The position numbers were made by a program, and so were the translations under genes. From NCBI RefSeq assembly GCF_016859285.1, contig NC_053416.1, positions 3,621,001 through 3,685,000 on the forward strand: 64,000 nucleotides of DNA. Reading direction: 5' to 3'. Positions within the stretch are counted from its first letter, which is position 1. The number at the start of each line of letters is the position of its first letter. The notes under the pieces were generated by a model, which worked only from the letters and a program-made list of their open reading frames with translations, was not told the origin of the DNA and did not search any database. This document shows positions 47,203 to 59,304 of this stretch, in pieces. Origin of the DNA: Xiphias gladius (lineage: Eukaryota; Chordata; Actinopteri; Istiophoriformes; Xiphiidae).

Positions 47203-49761
47203 TCCATCGCTAAGCTGCATCAGCGTAGACGAGGACACAACAGGCGAGGATGAAAAAACAGCTGTGTGTCTGTTGTGGACGCCATGTCTCACCTCAGCCA
47301 GGTGTGCGAACTTCCTTTCCGGGATGATGGGTCGTCTCCACAGGTTGTTGATGCTGATGTCGTGGGGGGGCGTAGACATGGGGGCCTCCAGGTTATCGTC
47401 ATAGCTGAGGGCTCGTCGGGTCATCCCGATGGGAAGCCTCATCCCGCCCATCCCGCCCATTCCGCCCATCCCGCCCATCCCGGAGCCCTCTATGGCTGTG
47501 GACGCAAACAACGGCGGCAACTAAACAAAAGCTTTTTCTTCACTTTCTGACACTGGGAGCGTAAAACTCTTCTTTCAGTTACGGAGACAGAGTGTGATGA
47601 AGACTTTTTTCAAGCCTTTTTCTAGTCATTTATTCAACTACCTGTGCCAAAAACAGAGAGGACAAGATATTTTTCAGAGTTAAGTATTTTTACATGTCAA
47701 AATATAAGGCTGGCAATAGTCCACGTTTTTCCTTTTGTCAACAAGTACAATGAAAAGACAAAAACCAACAATGAACTGATCTTATTAACTGATAATACTG
47801 TCTGAGTATCAAAAGCCTGATATATCTTATTACTTCGTGCCATAGAGCTCCACTGTTGTTCAAAAACTATGCAAAATGAGTCACACTGTTGCACTGACGT
47901 ACGTTCCTTCATTGTCATGACACACACACACACACAGTAGATTATTTTGAGCCATTCCCAGTCACTTCATCTTGCTGCCATAAATACTCACTAAAGCATT
48001 AAAGACTATATAATTAGTCCCCAACAAATGCACCGTTTACTCTGTTTTGAAAGAGTAAAAAAATGTAGCGCCAAAGAAACATTAAACGATATATTTGCGA
48101 GACATTTCTAAAGGTTTACGTCTTCATATGAAGCATATGATCCCAGGGTTGAGTGAACCAGACAAAACAGGGAAGTCGCTAAATATTCAGAGATGGACTA
48201 ACACATTGTTGGTTTTGGTCTTTTAACGGGAACGTGACTGACAATGAAAAAAATCTGAAACGCTGACCTCTGCTTTAACAAGCGTCGGGGGTAAGCTGAC
48301 CTTCTGTAAATGTTTGCCCCCCCCCCCCGTAGCGCTACAGGGCGCTCCAATGGGTTACTGTTTGCAGACTGCGACAGTTGACTTGTGGACACTACGTGGG
48401 ACAGTCATTAACTGCCCCGCCTGTTGATAAGCTCTCCAACATAACCTACAGCTCCGTGATTTTGGGTTACTCAGTATGTTGACACACGCACACTAGTGTA
48501 CTGGTTATACGCGCGGGGGGGCATTTAAATGTCTTATCTTGTTTACGGAAACTTGAATAAAGAGAAAATGAATAATCAGGTTACTTCATGTGATTCATGT
48601 TTGATCGAGACCAGGAAGAGACCTAGGATCATAATAGAGAGCTGAACAAGTCACAAGTGTGGAAGTGGTACTTTTACAGTATAGTAGTGAAAACCGGTAT
48701 ATGATAAAGTGGGTGAACGAACAGATACCTGGAACTCAGAACATGCTGCATTCGTTTAGGTTTACAATTCCTTTCTGTTGACAAATGACTGCTGCTGCTG
48801 GAAGCTCCAATTTAATGTAGCATTCCTATAACCACGGGGCACGATCCTTTTGTTCCTGTTCATTTCAGGCTGTAGTTACAGATATAAATAGATTTTATTA
48901 AACAGTGTGCTATTCAGCGTGCGTCGCCGTGTGTCGTACGCTACGAGCGTGAGATTGTGTGCGATTCCAGTCCTCTAACATTTGTCTGGTGCGAGAGACC
49001 AAACGATCTGTGTAATCCGCTGCTCTGCGTGACGCAACATGTTGCTATTTTCTGGTGTATTTTCTGTGTTTGTCTGCTTCCGGCCCGTAACTGAAACCAG
49101 ACTTCCACCCACGTAACACGTACTGAAGGCTTTAGTGAAACAATATATGAGGTAGGCAGAAACCAGCCGAAGTAGATTTCCCAGAAAGAGGTAGAACAAC
49201 AAGGCAGGGCATCACATTGAATATCCAGCCATCAGATCACAAACACTACGTGGCCAAAAGTATGTGGACAGACAAACATTTCACTTTTGCGATTGCTGAC
49301 CCTGCCGTTCCAAAATCACGGGGCAATAATCTGATACTGTAAGAGGCACCTCTCTTCTGGGAAGGCTTTGCACCAGCTTTGCACACATTTAGCCACAAGA
49401 GCATCTGTGTGGTCCAACAGTGATGCCGGGTGATAAGGCCTGGCTCACGGTCAGCGTCTCTGATTCGTCCCAAAGGTTTCTGATGGCGTTGAGGTCCGGG
49501 GCTCTGTCGCCGCCGGTCAGGTTCTTCCGCACCAAATTGGGAAAACCTGGCTTTGTCAAGTTGAAACATGAAGGCCTCTCTGCCAAACTGTTGCCGCAAA
49601 GTTGGAAGTACACTAGAATATCACTGTATGCTAAGCATTAACATTTCCCTGAACCGAGACTAAGGGGCTAAGCGCAAACCATGATAAGCAGCCACAGACC
49701 AAACACGTCATGACTTCAGCTGCAAGAAATACTCACATGGTAAGTCGCCTGAGCCAGACAT
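43989..49761 (-). CDS. kiaa1191: p33MONOX / KIAA1191 orthologue
   Basis: Poorly understood cytoplasmic protein, named a putative NADPH-dependent oxidoreductase and linked to neuronal survival in mammals. Coding exons in transcript order: 49761-49737, 47495-47293, 47147-47033, 46593-46466, 45852-45749, 45618-45434, 44200-43989. All junctions are GT-AG with matching phase, total 324 codons including stop (323 aa; human about 305). Conserved blocks in order: LPIGMTRRALSYDDNLE, RRPIIPERKFAHLAE, VKTKASSIIMNSLIT, YTPHKGLTAEET, SSAQSTPSSTPHSSP, QAYRGAQKPTPMEVM and the C-terminus HKLKPRDMNVLTPSGF. Family-specific oddity: a GMGG-type repeat just before LPIG. The start codon lies in MSGSGDLP; the exon probably extends to an acceptor at 49802 with 5' UTR, and further non-coding 5' exons are likely. 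Confidence 0.93.
47167..47202. repeat. (ATC)n microsatellite 20 bp before a KIAA1191 acceptor
   Basis: About 12 ATC units on plus (GAT in the transcript) close to the acceptor of the exon at 47147. If retained it would encode an Asp run, but it lies outside the splice-consistent exon. Confidence 0.9.
47440..47483 (-). repeat. 9-bp coding repeat (Gly-Met-Gly) in KIAA1191
   Basis: The unit 'CCCATCCCG' and close variants repeat about four to five times within the exon at 47293-47495, giving GMGGMGGMGGMGGM in the protein. Confidence 0.9.
49245..49625 (-). mobile_element. Tc1-like element remnant (family C)
   Basis: Terminal word 'ACGTGGCCAAAAGTATGTGG' at 49249, then reverse-complement transposase text 'GGCGTTGAGGTCCGGGGCTC', with 'TTCTTCCGCACCAAATTGGG' further on. 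Broken and shortened. Lies in the first coding intron of KIAA1191. Confidence 0.75.
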
Positions 49762-49802
49762 GATTCCAGTAAGACAATGAATAACACCAACCCGGACAGG
49801 AC

Positions 49803-51200
49803 CTGGAAAAACGAGACGGAGAGAGGTTTCTTATATTACTAGATCTATATACAGAGGTAATGAACGGAAAACAATGGACTGAAATAGTCTCTGCTGCCCT
49901 CCTCACCCTGCACATTTTCCCTTAATATCTAGAGCAGCAGTGAAAGAGATAAAAACAGAGAGTTAAATGAGACAGATGTGGAACAGGCTCTTACCTTCCT
50001 GCTGTGCTGCTGCGGTGTGCTCTGGATGGAGTGGTGTCAACGGTTACAGTGGGCTGTCCAAGAAACACAAAAGCCTCTGGCAGTGCATTGTGGGTGAGCA
50101 GCAAGGCCAGCGAAGCAGCTAAGGAGACATAAGAGGTCAAAGGTCAACCATGAGACGATCTCATCCATTTCATTCGGAGGCAGAAACCTGTTACACTGAC
50201 TTCGAAGAGTACTAGTATGCTCTCTCTTAAGACATTTAGTCTGTTTAACCTCATTTCTCACTAATACGGTTGGTATTCAATCTGCATCTAATAACTTACA
50301 AAGACAACATGTTTAAAATGTTGGCAAATTTATAAAGACATGTAGAGGGTCTGTGAAACACCCAGCAGTTGCATTTCCCCTTAGTCTGTTAGAAGAAAAT
50401 CTCTTTTGCCAAACTGCACGAGTTTCTTTTTCATTCTTTACTAACCAGTTTCCACACTTCATTGAAAAAAAAAAAAAAAAAAGATCAGCGAGATGTTTAG
50501 CATATTTTTTGGTAAAAATTTCAATTTCAAGACACCAAGTTTTGTACGGCTGCATCACTCCATCAAACTTAAATACTCCAGATGTGCACTTTGGTTCAAA
50601 ATTCAGCCTCGCATTTTTGGAATCATTGCAAAACTTTAACAGTTCCACTAACATTAATAAAACTCTCTTTTGTGGGTCTAACCAATGATCGGTCCGGTCA
50701 GAATTTGTAACGCCGGACAGACTGGCAGAGTAAAAGATGTCGAACTACAGGTTTTCTTTTCAAGTCACGTCCACAAATGAAAAAGGCGGCACACAATGTG
50801 GTGAGAAAGGGATACTCATAACAATGCTAACGTGTATGACAAAAGGGATCGTATCCCCTGTTATAAACGGTGGCTGACTGCAGGATTGTTCCAGAGGATG
50901 ATGGCAGACAGGATGGATTACATAACTCCAGGGGCGCTGCATCACTGAGAGAGGCTTACTTCAAAATAAGAGCTCACAATTTGAACTGTGGGGGCTAGAA
51001 CGTATAGGGTAGACCTATAGGCAATTAAACTGTGAATATATGCAGAAGCTACATGCCTTTTCTCAACAAGGCTGTGTCAAGCAGCTTGCTACATGAATTG
51101 CTTTTAGCTCAAATTAAAAACATTTTTTATACTGTCACAGTTTCACTCAAGAGTCAAGGAAGAAAAGATTGCACCAGAGACACCCGACAACATCTGTGAA

Positions 51201-51257
<57 letters not shown>

Positions 51258-51449
51258 AACAGCACCCCTGAACAGTAACAAATATATATGGATATATTGA
51301 GAGGAGGTTAGTGCGTTGAAATAGATGAGCTTTGGCTGCTTAGCACTGGTGAACTAAACAAGCTGCGACATTTATATAACCATTATACTGTTTCTCCAAA
51401 TAGTATCATAAACCTGATCCTTTCGTACATTCGCATCACAATCTAAAAT
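49803..51449. other. 5' intron region of KIAA1191
   Basis: Upstream of the start codon exon. A good minus-strand donor (CAGGAAG|GTAAGAGCC, near 49995) suggests a non-coding 5' exon around 49995-50020. Otherwise no coding sequence. A (CA)n tract is listed separately. Confidence 0.35.
51202..51256. repeat. (CA)n microsatellite
   Basis: About 27 CA units in non-coding sequence upstream of KIAA1191. Confidence 0.95.
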
Positions 51450-52290
51450 AAAATGAACTTGCAGCGGATAACTGTAACAAATTCTGCCGACGCCGGAGGA
51501 TAGAGGCCACAGCCCCGTACTCGCAAAACCCCATTCAGGCATTCGGCATTTTACGGTCTCTCACAATGAGGGTGGCGGGTGCATTACTGCGAGACGCCGT
51601 TGAGACTGGCACGATATCATTAAAAATTCAGCAAATATCAGAATCACTTTAGAGCATCTATTTCCAAGCAATGCTCGCAGGCTGTTTGTTAAGGTGCGCT
51701 TCGACGAGGGAGGAAACACAGAGGAGCCTGTTTTAAAACGTGCGTTTCTACTAAAAAAAAAAGCGACTGCTTGGTGTATTTTATCATCCCGAAACGAAGA
51801 GTGGCTGCTCCACACTCGCAAAATGTCTGAAATCGAGTTTCAACAGTCTCATACGTCGACCCAGAAGCGTTGCGTCGTTAAATTAGCCATTTTTCGAGCG
51901 CAGTTTGGTGGCCGCCGGGGCGGTCTACGGCTAGCGGCGTCGCTCCGAGCTGAAGGACAACAAGATGCCCAACGGCTGGCGACCGACGACGTTTGTCAAC
52001 GCTGCGGTGTCGGCACAGTCTGCGTTGCTTTCTCTCACCGGAGGTAATGGCGGCTTCAGAGCGACGACTGACACACGGGCGACCCTCCGATGTCGACTGG
52101 ACCGCGTAGAGAATAACGGAATCGTCGGGTAGCAGCCATTATTGTGTCCGATAATAGAAGCCGTTTCCTGATTGCACGGTACATTAAGTCGTTTTTCTCG
52201 CTGCGCATCGCGAGAGCGGAGTTTAAAAGCCCGCGCACGCGCACACGCACAAACGCAATGCAAGCGAAATCCGTCAGGGGCCCGATCTCA
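51450..52290 (-). promoter_or_regulatory. CpG-rich promoter candidate of KIAA1191
   Basis: CG dinucleotides are dense (for example 51890-52000 and 52060-52130), in contrast to the depleted AT-rich neighbourhood, and no protein family is encoded. The position upstream of the KIAA1191 start exon and the unmethylated-island look suggest its promoter and first non-coding exon. The ORF at 51694-52047 and its antisense partner reflect the high GC content. Confidence 0.5.
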
Positions 52291-52864
52291 AAAACTGCTT
52301 TTTCGCCATAGGCCACAGACCGCATACACACATACTGTATTATATACAGTCTATGCCGTTTACCTGCTTCACGATTCGATTCACCATGGCGGGAAAAGCA
52401 GGTGTAACCAAGAAGTTATAACCAATAAAATGGGTCATGGTGCTGTTCATTTTTAGAAAGCCAGCACGCACAATAGGAAAAACAAGGAACAAGTTATGAA
52501 ATTAATTAGAACAGGACTAAATATAGAAAAAATATACAAAATTTTGACAAACACATTATTGGCTGCGTCGTGACTGGTGATAAGTGAACGATCAGTCTGT
52601 AAACTGCCAGAGTGAAATGCAGGTTAAAAAAAATGAAGTTAGCGGGATGAAATCAATTGTCATCAGAAATTACTGGATTGTTTCACAGTGTTAGGATTGT
52701 ATTATGTCTGTCTGTGTTTATCCCATTTTTATTCTTATTAAAATTATTATAATTATATAATTATTCAGTTTAATAATAAACGCTTTTGGTCTCCATAACT
52801 TTTCACATCAAAATAACCACATACAGCAGGAAAAAAAAAAAAAGCCACATTGGAGCACATTTCG

Positions 52865-53271
52865 ACACCGGACTGGACAGGAAGGGACAGAGCAGAGTCT
52901 ACTTCTTAAGGAAGCTTAGGTCCTTTTAATGTGTGCAGCAAGATGTCGCAGATCTCTTTGCTGCGGCCTGCTGGGGCAGCAGCATCAAAGCTGGTCTTAC
53001 AAACTGATCAGGAAGGCTGGCTCTGTGCTGAGGACTTCTCTGGAGCCCAGAGGGTTTGGGGGGGGGGGCTCAAATGCTCAAGGCTGTCTGTCAAAATCTA
53101 GTTTCAGCACCTCGACTGTTTTAGTTTTAGTCGGTCAAGTGAAGCAATTTCCCTATATGCGATTAATCAAACTACCACTATGACAAATTAAGCATTGCTC
53201 CAGCACAGGAGTGTCTGGTTGCACTGGACTTAATGGGAGGCAGCAGGTTACATATTCAGAGGGCAGTAGGT

Positions 53272-53324
<53 letters not shown>

Positions 53325-53440
53325 TGGGGGGGTCAGAAGGGGCCCATAATGTTCTGTGCGGGTTCCCCTTAACAGGTTAATGTGGCTGATGAAAAGTCTT
53401 TCAAGCCTGTCCTTATATGCTGTTCTCATGAGTGTATATA
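52865..53440 (+). mobile_element. LINE ORF2 3' fragment with internal (GT)n
   Basis: Plus-strand frames read FNVCSKMSQISL and KLIRKAGSVL, and adjacent text matches the C-terminal end of fish LINE ORF2 (usual order: FLRKLRSFNVCSK, WGGS, RKAGSV). It is frame-shifted and shortened. A (GT)25 tract at about 53273-53322 interrupts the 3' part. It gives rise to the 84-codon ORF at 52929, which is not a gene. Confidence 0.55.
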
Positions 53441-53470
53441 GATATAGATACATGAATATCTATATCTATA
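53437..53470. repeat. Perfect 14-bp inverted repeat (AT hairpin)
   Basis: Arms TATAGATATAGATA and TATCTATATCTATA are separated by the 6-base loop CATGAA. It lies in an AT-rich block (53430-53525) just after the LINE fragment. Confidence 0.9.
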
Positions 53471-53729
53471 ATTATATATAAATATAGATATATACAGTGT
53501 AAATTATTTATAACTTATATATATTTCCAATGCACAGTAAAACACCCAGCAGCATCCTGCAGCTTTTAGGAATATCAACCCGATATGCACTAATGTACAG
53601 TGTATTATAGTATATAACTGTCATTGCACGGTTTATATCCATCACATACTATAGTCTAGTTGTGGCTCTACATCTAGTCCCTGTTTTTTATTTCATTATA
53701 TTTACGTTTGTATATTCACGCAATCTGCT

Positions 53730-53988
53730 GTTGGTCGTGCTGCGCCTGCGCTCGACCCATGCCACAGGTGACTTTTGGCTTCCGTCTGTCTCCCCCTGGC
53801 GGCCGCCTGCACTCGCCTACCCCCCGCCTGACCCCGCCGCAGGCGTCGGGTAAATCCGGGTTCCATACAGGTCAGGTCTCGACCGTGGGATTACGACGAG
53901 GGGACCTCAGGCACTGAAGGGGTCGAGCACATTTTGAATACTGAAAAAAGTCAAATTCACCTGCGTGTTTTGACAACGCGCGCGCGCG

Positions 53989-54037
<49 letters not shown>

Positions 54038-54479
54038 AACCACGCTCACTTTCGCTGAGCAACCGGGATGAACTTTGTGCCGCCCGTGAGCCGCAGTCCC
54101 CCTCCAGGGCCCTCCCACCTCCTGGTGCGCGGACCAGCATTTGCATAGAGAGAGAGGCAGAGCGCCTCCCTCACTCCTCCCTCGGCTTCGATGGAAGTGC
54201 TCCCCTGACCGGACTTTCCTCACCAGTTCGCCCAGCAGAGGAGGAAGTCACACTGGGGCGTTTCACCTCTCCGCGCGGCCACCGCTGAAAAGGAAAAATA
54301 ACAAACAAAAAAAAACACCCCTCACCGGAGCACGACCTGAGGAACCCCGGTGGTTTTACCCCGCAGCGAATCTCTCTCTCTCTGAGAAACTTCAAACTTT
54401 CTGTTGCCGCCGTTGTTTTCCTCCCCCGGTTTTGTTTTTTTTGGGGTGGGGGGTATCCGAGCTGATCCGCGCCATCAAG
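53730..54479 (+). promoter_or_regulatory. GC-rich promoter and 5' leader of the unrecognised gene
   Basis: CpG-rich DNA with a CG/CA-alternating tract at about 53978-54033 and a perfect octamer motif ATTTGCAT at 54139-54146. It leads into a leader that stays open in the frame of the coding exon but shows no protein-like features. The (CG)n(CA)n tract could form Z-DNA. Confidence 0.5.
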
Positions 54480-57400
54480 ATGTCTGTCCGGACGAGCCAG
54501 AAGACGTCGACCATCTACCGGACCGTGAACGTGGCCTCTCCGGAGCCGGTGAGCAGCACGGTGATCTCGAGCGGGTCGGTGTCGCCGATGCCGTACGCGG
54601 TGAACGGCTCCTACGAGGGGGTACGGTACCTGGTGCCGGTGCAGCAGGCCGTGCAGCAGCAGCAGTCCTTCGTCCTGATGCAGCAGCCTATGGTGCAGCC
54701 CATGATGCAGCAGATGGTGTCCCCGGTGTACCTGCAGGGTCTGACACACCTGAGCGTCGGCGGCCAGGAGTCCGACCGTCTTTACCAGAGGCAGAGCAAC
54801 GTGGAGGTGAGCCCCATGTTCAGCCTCTTCTCCTGCGGGGGGGGTGATACTTGTTAAAACCATTACTATTACAAAAAAAGCTGGAACAAAACTTTGTGGG
54901 GTCCCGAGCAGGATCTGACGCACCCTCGACATTATGACTTGCAGTGTCAGAGACAGAGTTCACATTATTTGGTCAGTGCAAGACTCACTGCCAAACAGGG
55001 GTACCGAAAGACCACACAAGGAATGTGGTCTACTCAACACAAACCGGCGTCCAAACTACCTTTAACCCCCACGGGCCAGCTGGTTTATCTGAAATTAATT
55101 TAGCACAGTGCATACCAACAACATCAGCCACCTTTTTTTTTTTTTTTTTTTTTTAAACCACCTTATCACCACCATAAAATTCATAATTATCTTACGGAAA
55201 GTTAAAGCATAAAAACGGTTCAGAAACGTGAGACAGCAAGACTCTTAAATTCTTAAGATTCCTGAATTAGACGAAAGAGAAACGGACCACGGCGGGTAGA
55301 AGGGCCCGTCCGTTCGGGGCCCTTCAAGGCCGCAGATCGAGCACCCGTTCAGTCGGTCTGGGCCTCGGCTCTGATCAGAAGTAACTCGGGGAAAGTGGAA
55401 GGACGAGCTGTAGATGTAAGTAATTACATTAGTAATTACATTAGTAAGAATTCTCTATAGGTTCATTGTATTGTGATTATTTTAATAAATGAAATTCCTG
55501 CTTGTACTTCAGGTTCACCTTTGTTTTTTGTAGTTTGTTTTTTTTATGTCTTAATATCCCCCCTTTTTTTTTTTTTTAAATCTCATAACTCAGTTGCTTG
55601 GTCTTCACATGTGTGTAAACTGCCTCTGCGTGGATTCAAAAGCAGCTTGTTGATTGGACGGGGTTTGGCGAGGTGTTGTGGAAGCACAAACCAGGTTCCA
55701 GCCCCTGGGATGATTCCTTCTCCGGTTTTCCAAAGCCGAACGTGAGCATCAGTCCGGGCCTGGTTTTTCCCCCTCGGATTTTCTGGAGTCACTGATTCCC
55801 CCCCAAAATGTCGCCACCCACCCCATGTCTACATCTGTAGCCTTTTTTGTTTTGTTTTTGTTTTCAGTGAATGGTCGCACTCACCTGTTAAAAAACAAAA
55901 ACAAAAACGTTCATTAGTTTGTCAGTCGCAGCCGGATTCGGTCGCCAGAGCAGAGAAAGTGGGCGACCGCCCTGCAGCCGTCAGAATAAAAAACAGCTGC
56001 CCATACAGCGTTGACTTATTAGTTCTCACACCGTGCCTCGAATTGTCACAGCCTGTGGTCAGAGATAAACGGGGGAATCTGACGGACAGGGGGCTGAGCC
56101 CACGGAGGCCGTGCGCGTGCCGGCGGTAGTGAAGAAACGACACTTTGACCGTGGGAAGTAGAAAACGGACTTTTTCTCCGTCTTACCTGTGAAGTGTAAA
56201 TCATTCTGACATAAGTGTCACATTTCAGCAAAGCAGAAGTTTGGACTCGTGTGTGCCTCTGTTGTTTTTTTACCCAATTACCCACCTTAAAAAAAAAACT
56301 CACACTATGTGAAGGGGCAGGTCGCGCCTGAGAATTAGGTCATGCAGCCACAAGAACGTAGCAGGTAACCGTCGTTTTCATTCACACTTTTGTTTTCCGT
56401 GCGAAAGTGGGCGTAATGTACCTTTTCGGGCTGATCGGTCACTTGCTGACTACACTCACACACTGAATCCTCGTAGCCCAGGGGTTCAAGATCACGTCAT
56501 TGCAACTTCCCCCGCTTTGATTTTGGCAGGCGACGGTTGTTGCGGGTCATCTAGGGCTGCGACGATTGGTCGATTCATTCAGTTAGTCAATCTGCAGAGA
56601 GTTAATTGGCGATTATTTTGATAGTTGAGCAATTGGTTTTGTCTCTTTTTAAGGCAAAAAATGACCAAACGTTGCTTCTCAACTGCCAGGATGCGATGCT
56701 TTTCTTTGTCTTCATACATGGTAGTAAACTGAATAACTTTGGGTTTCGGACTTTCGGCATTTGTCGACGTCCCCTTGGGCTATGGGGATTTATAGTGGCC
56801 GTCTTTCACTATTTAATGACGTTTTATGGACAAAACCGATTAATCGAGGCATCGAGAAAAACTACGAGGCAGATGGATCGATCGTCTGTTATCTACAGCA
56901 CACGTCAGACAGCCGTCAGGTATCACGGGTTGGCATCGAATGGCTTTCTCATCCGTTGATCAGATACCTCCCGATTTATGTCATAGGTCAGTCACTGCTA
57001 ATATTAGACTGAATTTTTCTCCAGGTAAAATGTTCTACTTGACGACTCTGATGCAATTGAGAGATTTAGCTGTTTTTTTTTTTTTATTTTTAATTTATTT
57101 TTTTATTTTTTAGTATCGGTACTGAAACTGAGGTAGTGTATTGACACGGGTGTCAACAATTTTTATTTCCAGCAACCGGGGTCTTTGCCATATTTTCCCT
57201 TCCTGAGGGGAACGAGTTCTAATGAAGTTAACATCATCCGCTTACATTTACTGAAAGAAAGGAAACTCTTGCCACTTCTGCTCTTTGCCAGTTGACTGAT
57301 TAGTCGACACTCTGTCACCGTCGCGATATGATGTAGTGTTACGAGTTGTACAGTCACAACAATCGATACAGGCTGTGCTGCCGGGCTTCAGAATCTGTCA

Positions 57401-59271
57401 GTGGTTAATATTATTGCCCACAGCTCGGGCTTATCCGAGTTTTCCTCCTCATCGGTTTGTTATTTTACAAGCCACCCGTCTGGTCCTGCACTCGCTAAAG
57501 TGTTGCCAGCAACCTCTTTCCTGCGCCGATAATCACTTCCTGAAATGCCTTGGCCTTTGCCCCAGGGATGGTTTACACAAGGTCTCTGTTGTAGACTGAG
57601 AGCATTTGAATAATATATTCACCCAAACATTTTCTTTATCTGTTTCCTGTATTTTGCTTCGCCTAATACAAGAAAGAAAAAGAAAAACAGTTCTCCCTGT
57701 TTCCTCAGATCCTGTTCTTGTATTGATAGCAGCAGAATATTGTCAGTACTCCCTCGGGACCTTTCCTTAAGCTGATAATTTTCTAATTCAAGTTATTTCT
57801 GCTGCTTGAGTCACTGCACTCAGACCTGAGCGAAGGCTCACGAAGGGTTTGATAGAGCAGCCGTGCCACACCCGACCTGACTCGCCTGAGGTGGCACACC
57901 CTTAGGTTTTGAAGAAAAACACATTCTTCCACCTGGCTGGATCAGCTCCTCCGAATCACACACTTACCAGGACGACAGGTCAGCCGGCAGGGTTTCTTCT
58001 GACATCGCCTTTATCGGTGGAAACCTGTCCTCGGGTTTGAACCTGTTGGTTGAACAAAACAAGACGTTCGAAGACGTCACCTTGGACTATGGGAGCCTGT
58101 GATGGGCCTCTGTCAGTATTGTCTGACACACATAGGAGAAAAGAAACAAACAGATTAAGCAACAGTGGAAATGAGATTTAGTTTAGCAGACTGTCGCTCT
58201 GTATTGTACATTTTGAACCACTGTGTTGGTTTTAGAGGCAGATCTGCTACACGGCCTATTAGTTGGCTAACGCGCGTCCTATCTTACCTCATCCGGATGA
58301 ATTTTGACTGTTATTGGCTCAAATTCAATTTTTGATTTCGCTGTTGCCTCCAGAGTGACGTCAGGACAGAAGGACAAGTACCAACATCCTCTTGGCATTG
58401 TCATGAAGTAGCGCGGACATAATACTGACATTCAATTCACTCACATCACATAAAACACATTTTCTCACTTAGCCCTCAGGGAACTCTAGATTTTTTTTTT
58501 AAATTTGCAGTGGACAGTTTGTTCCCAACGACAGCTGTTCACTCGGGGCTGCACGTCGACGCCTCGCACAGTGCACTGTGGGTCAGTTCACCGGGGCGAT
58601 GTTGTGTTGCTGTGATGACCAACGGTGCACGGAGGTCGAAACGTCCGAGTCAGTGACAGCGACAGTCTCCGAGGGCTTGTTGCGTTGCCGCAGGGAGATT
58701 AAAGGGACATTATGTAACATGAGGTAGAGTCGGCGACAACCAGAGCCGCTGCGAAGTCTCGAGTCGTCAAAGACAGGTCCAAGTCAAGTTCCAAGTCATT
58801 CAAGACGTCTCAACTTGTCTCACGTCATTCAATATATCCGTCCTTCGTAAAACAGTTTCTCCTCACTAAGTCCTTAATGGACCAACAGCTTAGACAGTCC
58901 CAGTCCATTCATTTTACTGGGAACGAACTATAGATTCAGTCATGTGTTCACATTGTATATTCAATACTGAATTAACATAAACCTGATTGATTTTTCAGTG
59001 AGAAGATTTCATATATTTACCGTGTGAGCCAAAAAGGCTTTAGCTCTAATGTGGTTTGAAAACATCTTGTCCAACTAAAAGCATAAAGATGATGCCAGGC
59101 ATCGTGTGTCTAGTGGCCCGAATATTTTCCGTTTTTAAATCTGACAGTCTCCTCTGTTCCTCTCCCTCCTTTGTCCGTCTTCCCAGAGCATCAGCGGGAA
59201 GTCTTCATCAGTATTCAGCCAGTCGTCCAGTCCTATCAAGAGCCCCGAGCCAAGCGCTGAGGAGGAGGCGA

Positions 59272-59304
<33 letters not shown>

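Noticed and set aside
47140-47520. 126-codon minus ORF with a poly-Asp run in KIAA1191
   Set aside because: It reads the exon 47293-47495 and then runs through the donor into the intron and the (ATC)n tract. The splice-consistent model with conserved IPERK...HLAE|EDDNEALG is better.
51694-52047. 117-codon plus ORF in the CpG-rich block
   Set aside because: High GC reduces stops on both strands here. The peptide has no domain, and the position fits a promoter.
52386-52405. ATGGCGGGAAAAGCAG|GT as a first exon of a divergent plus-strand gene
   Set aside because: A start and a donor-like GT are present, but only six codons are involved and no partner exon was found.
54171-54932. 253-codon minus-strand ORF over the unrecognised gene
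   Set aside because: It is the antisense shadow of the GC-rich plus-strand exon; the His/Leu/Arg-rich composition mirrors the CAG/CTG codons of the real frame.
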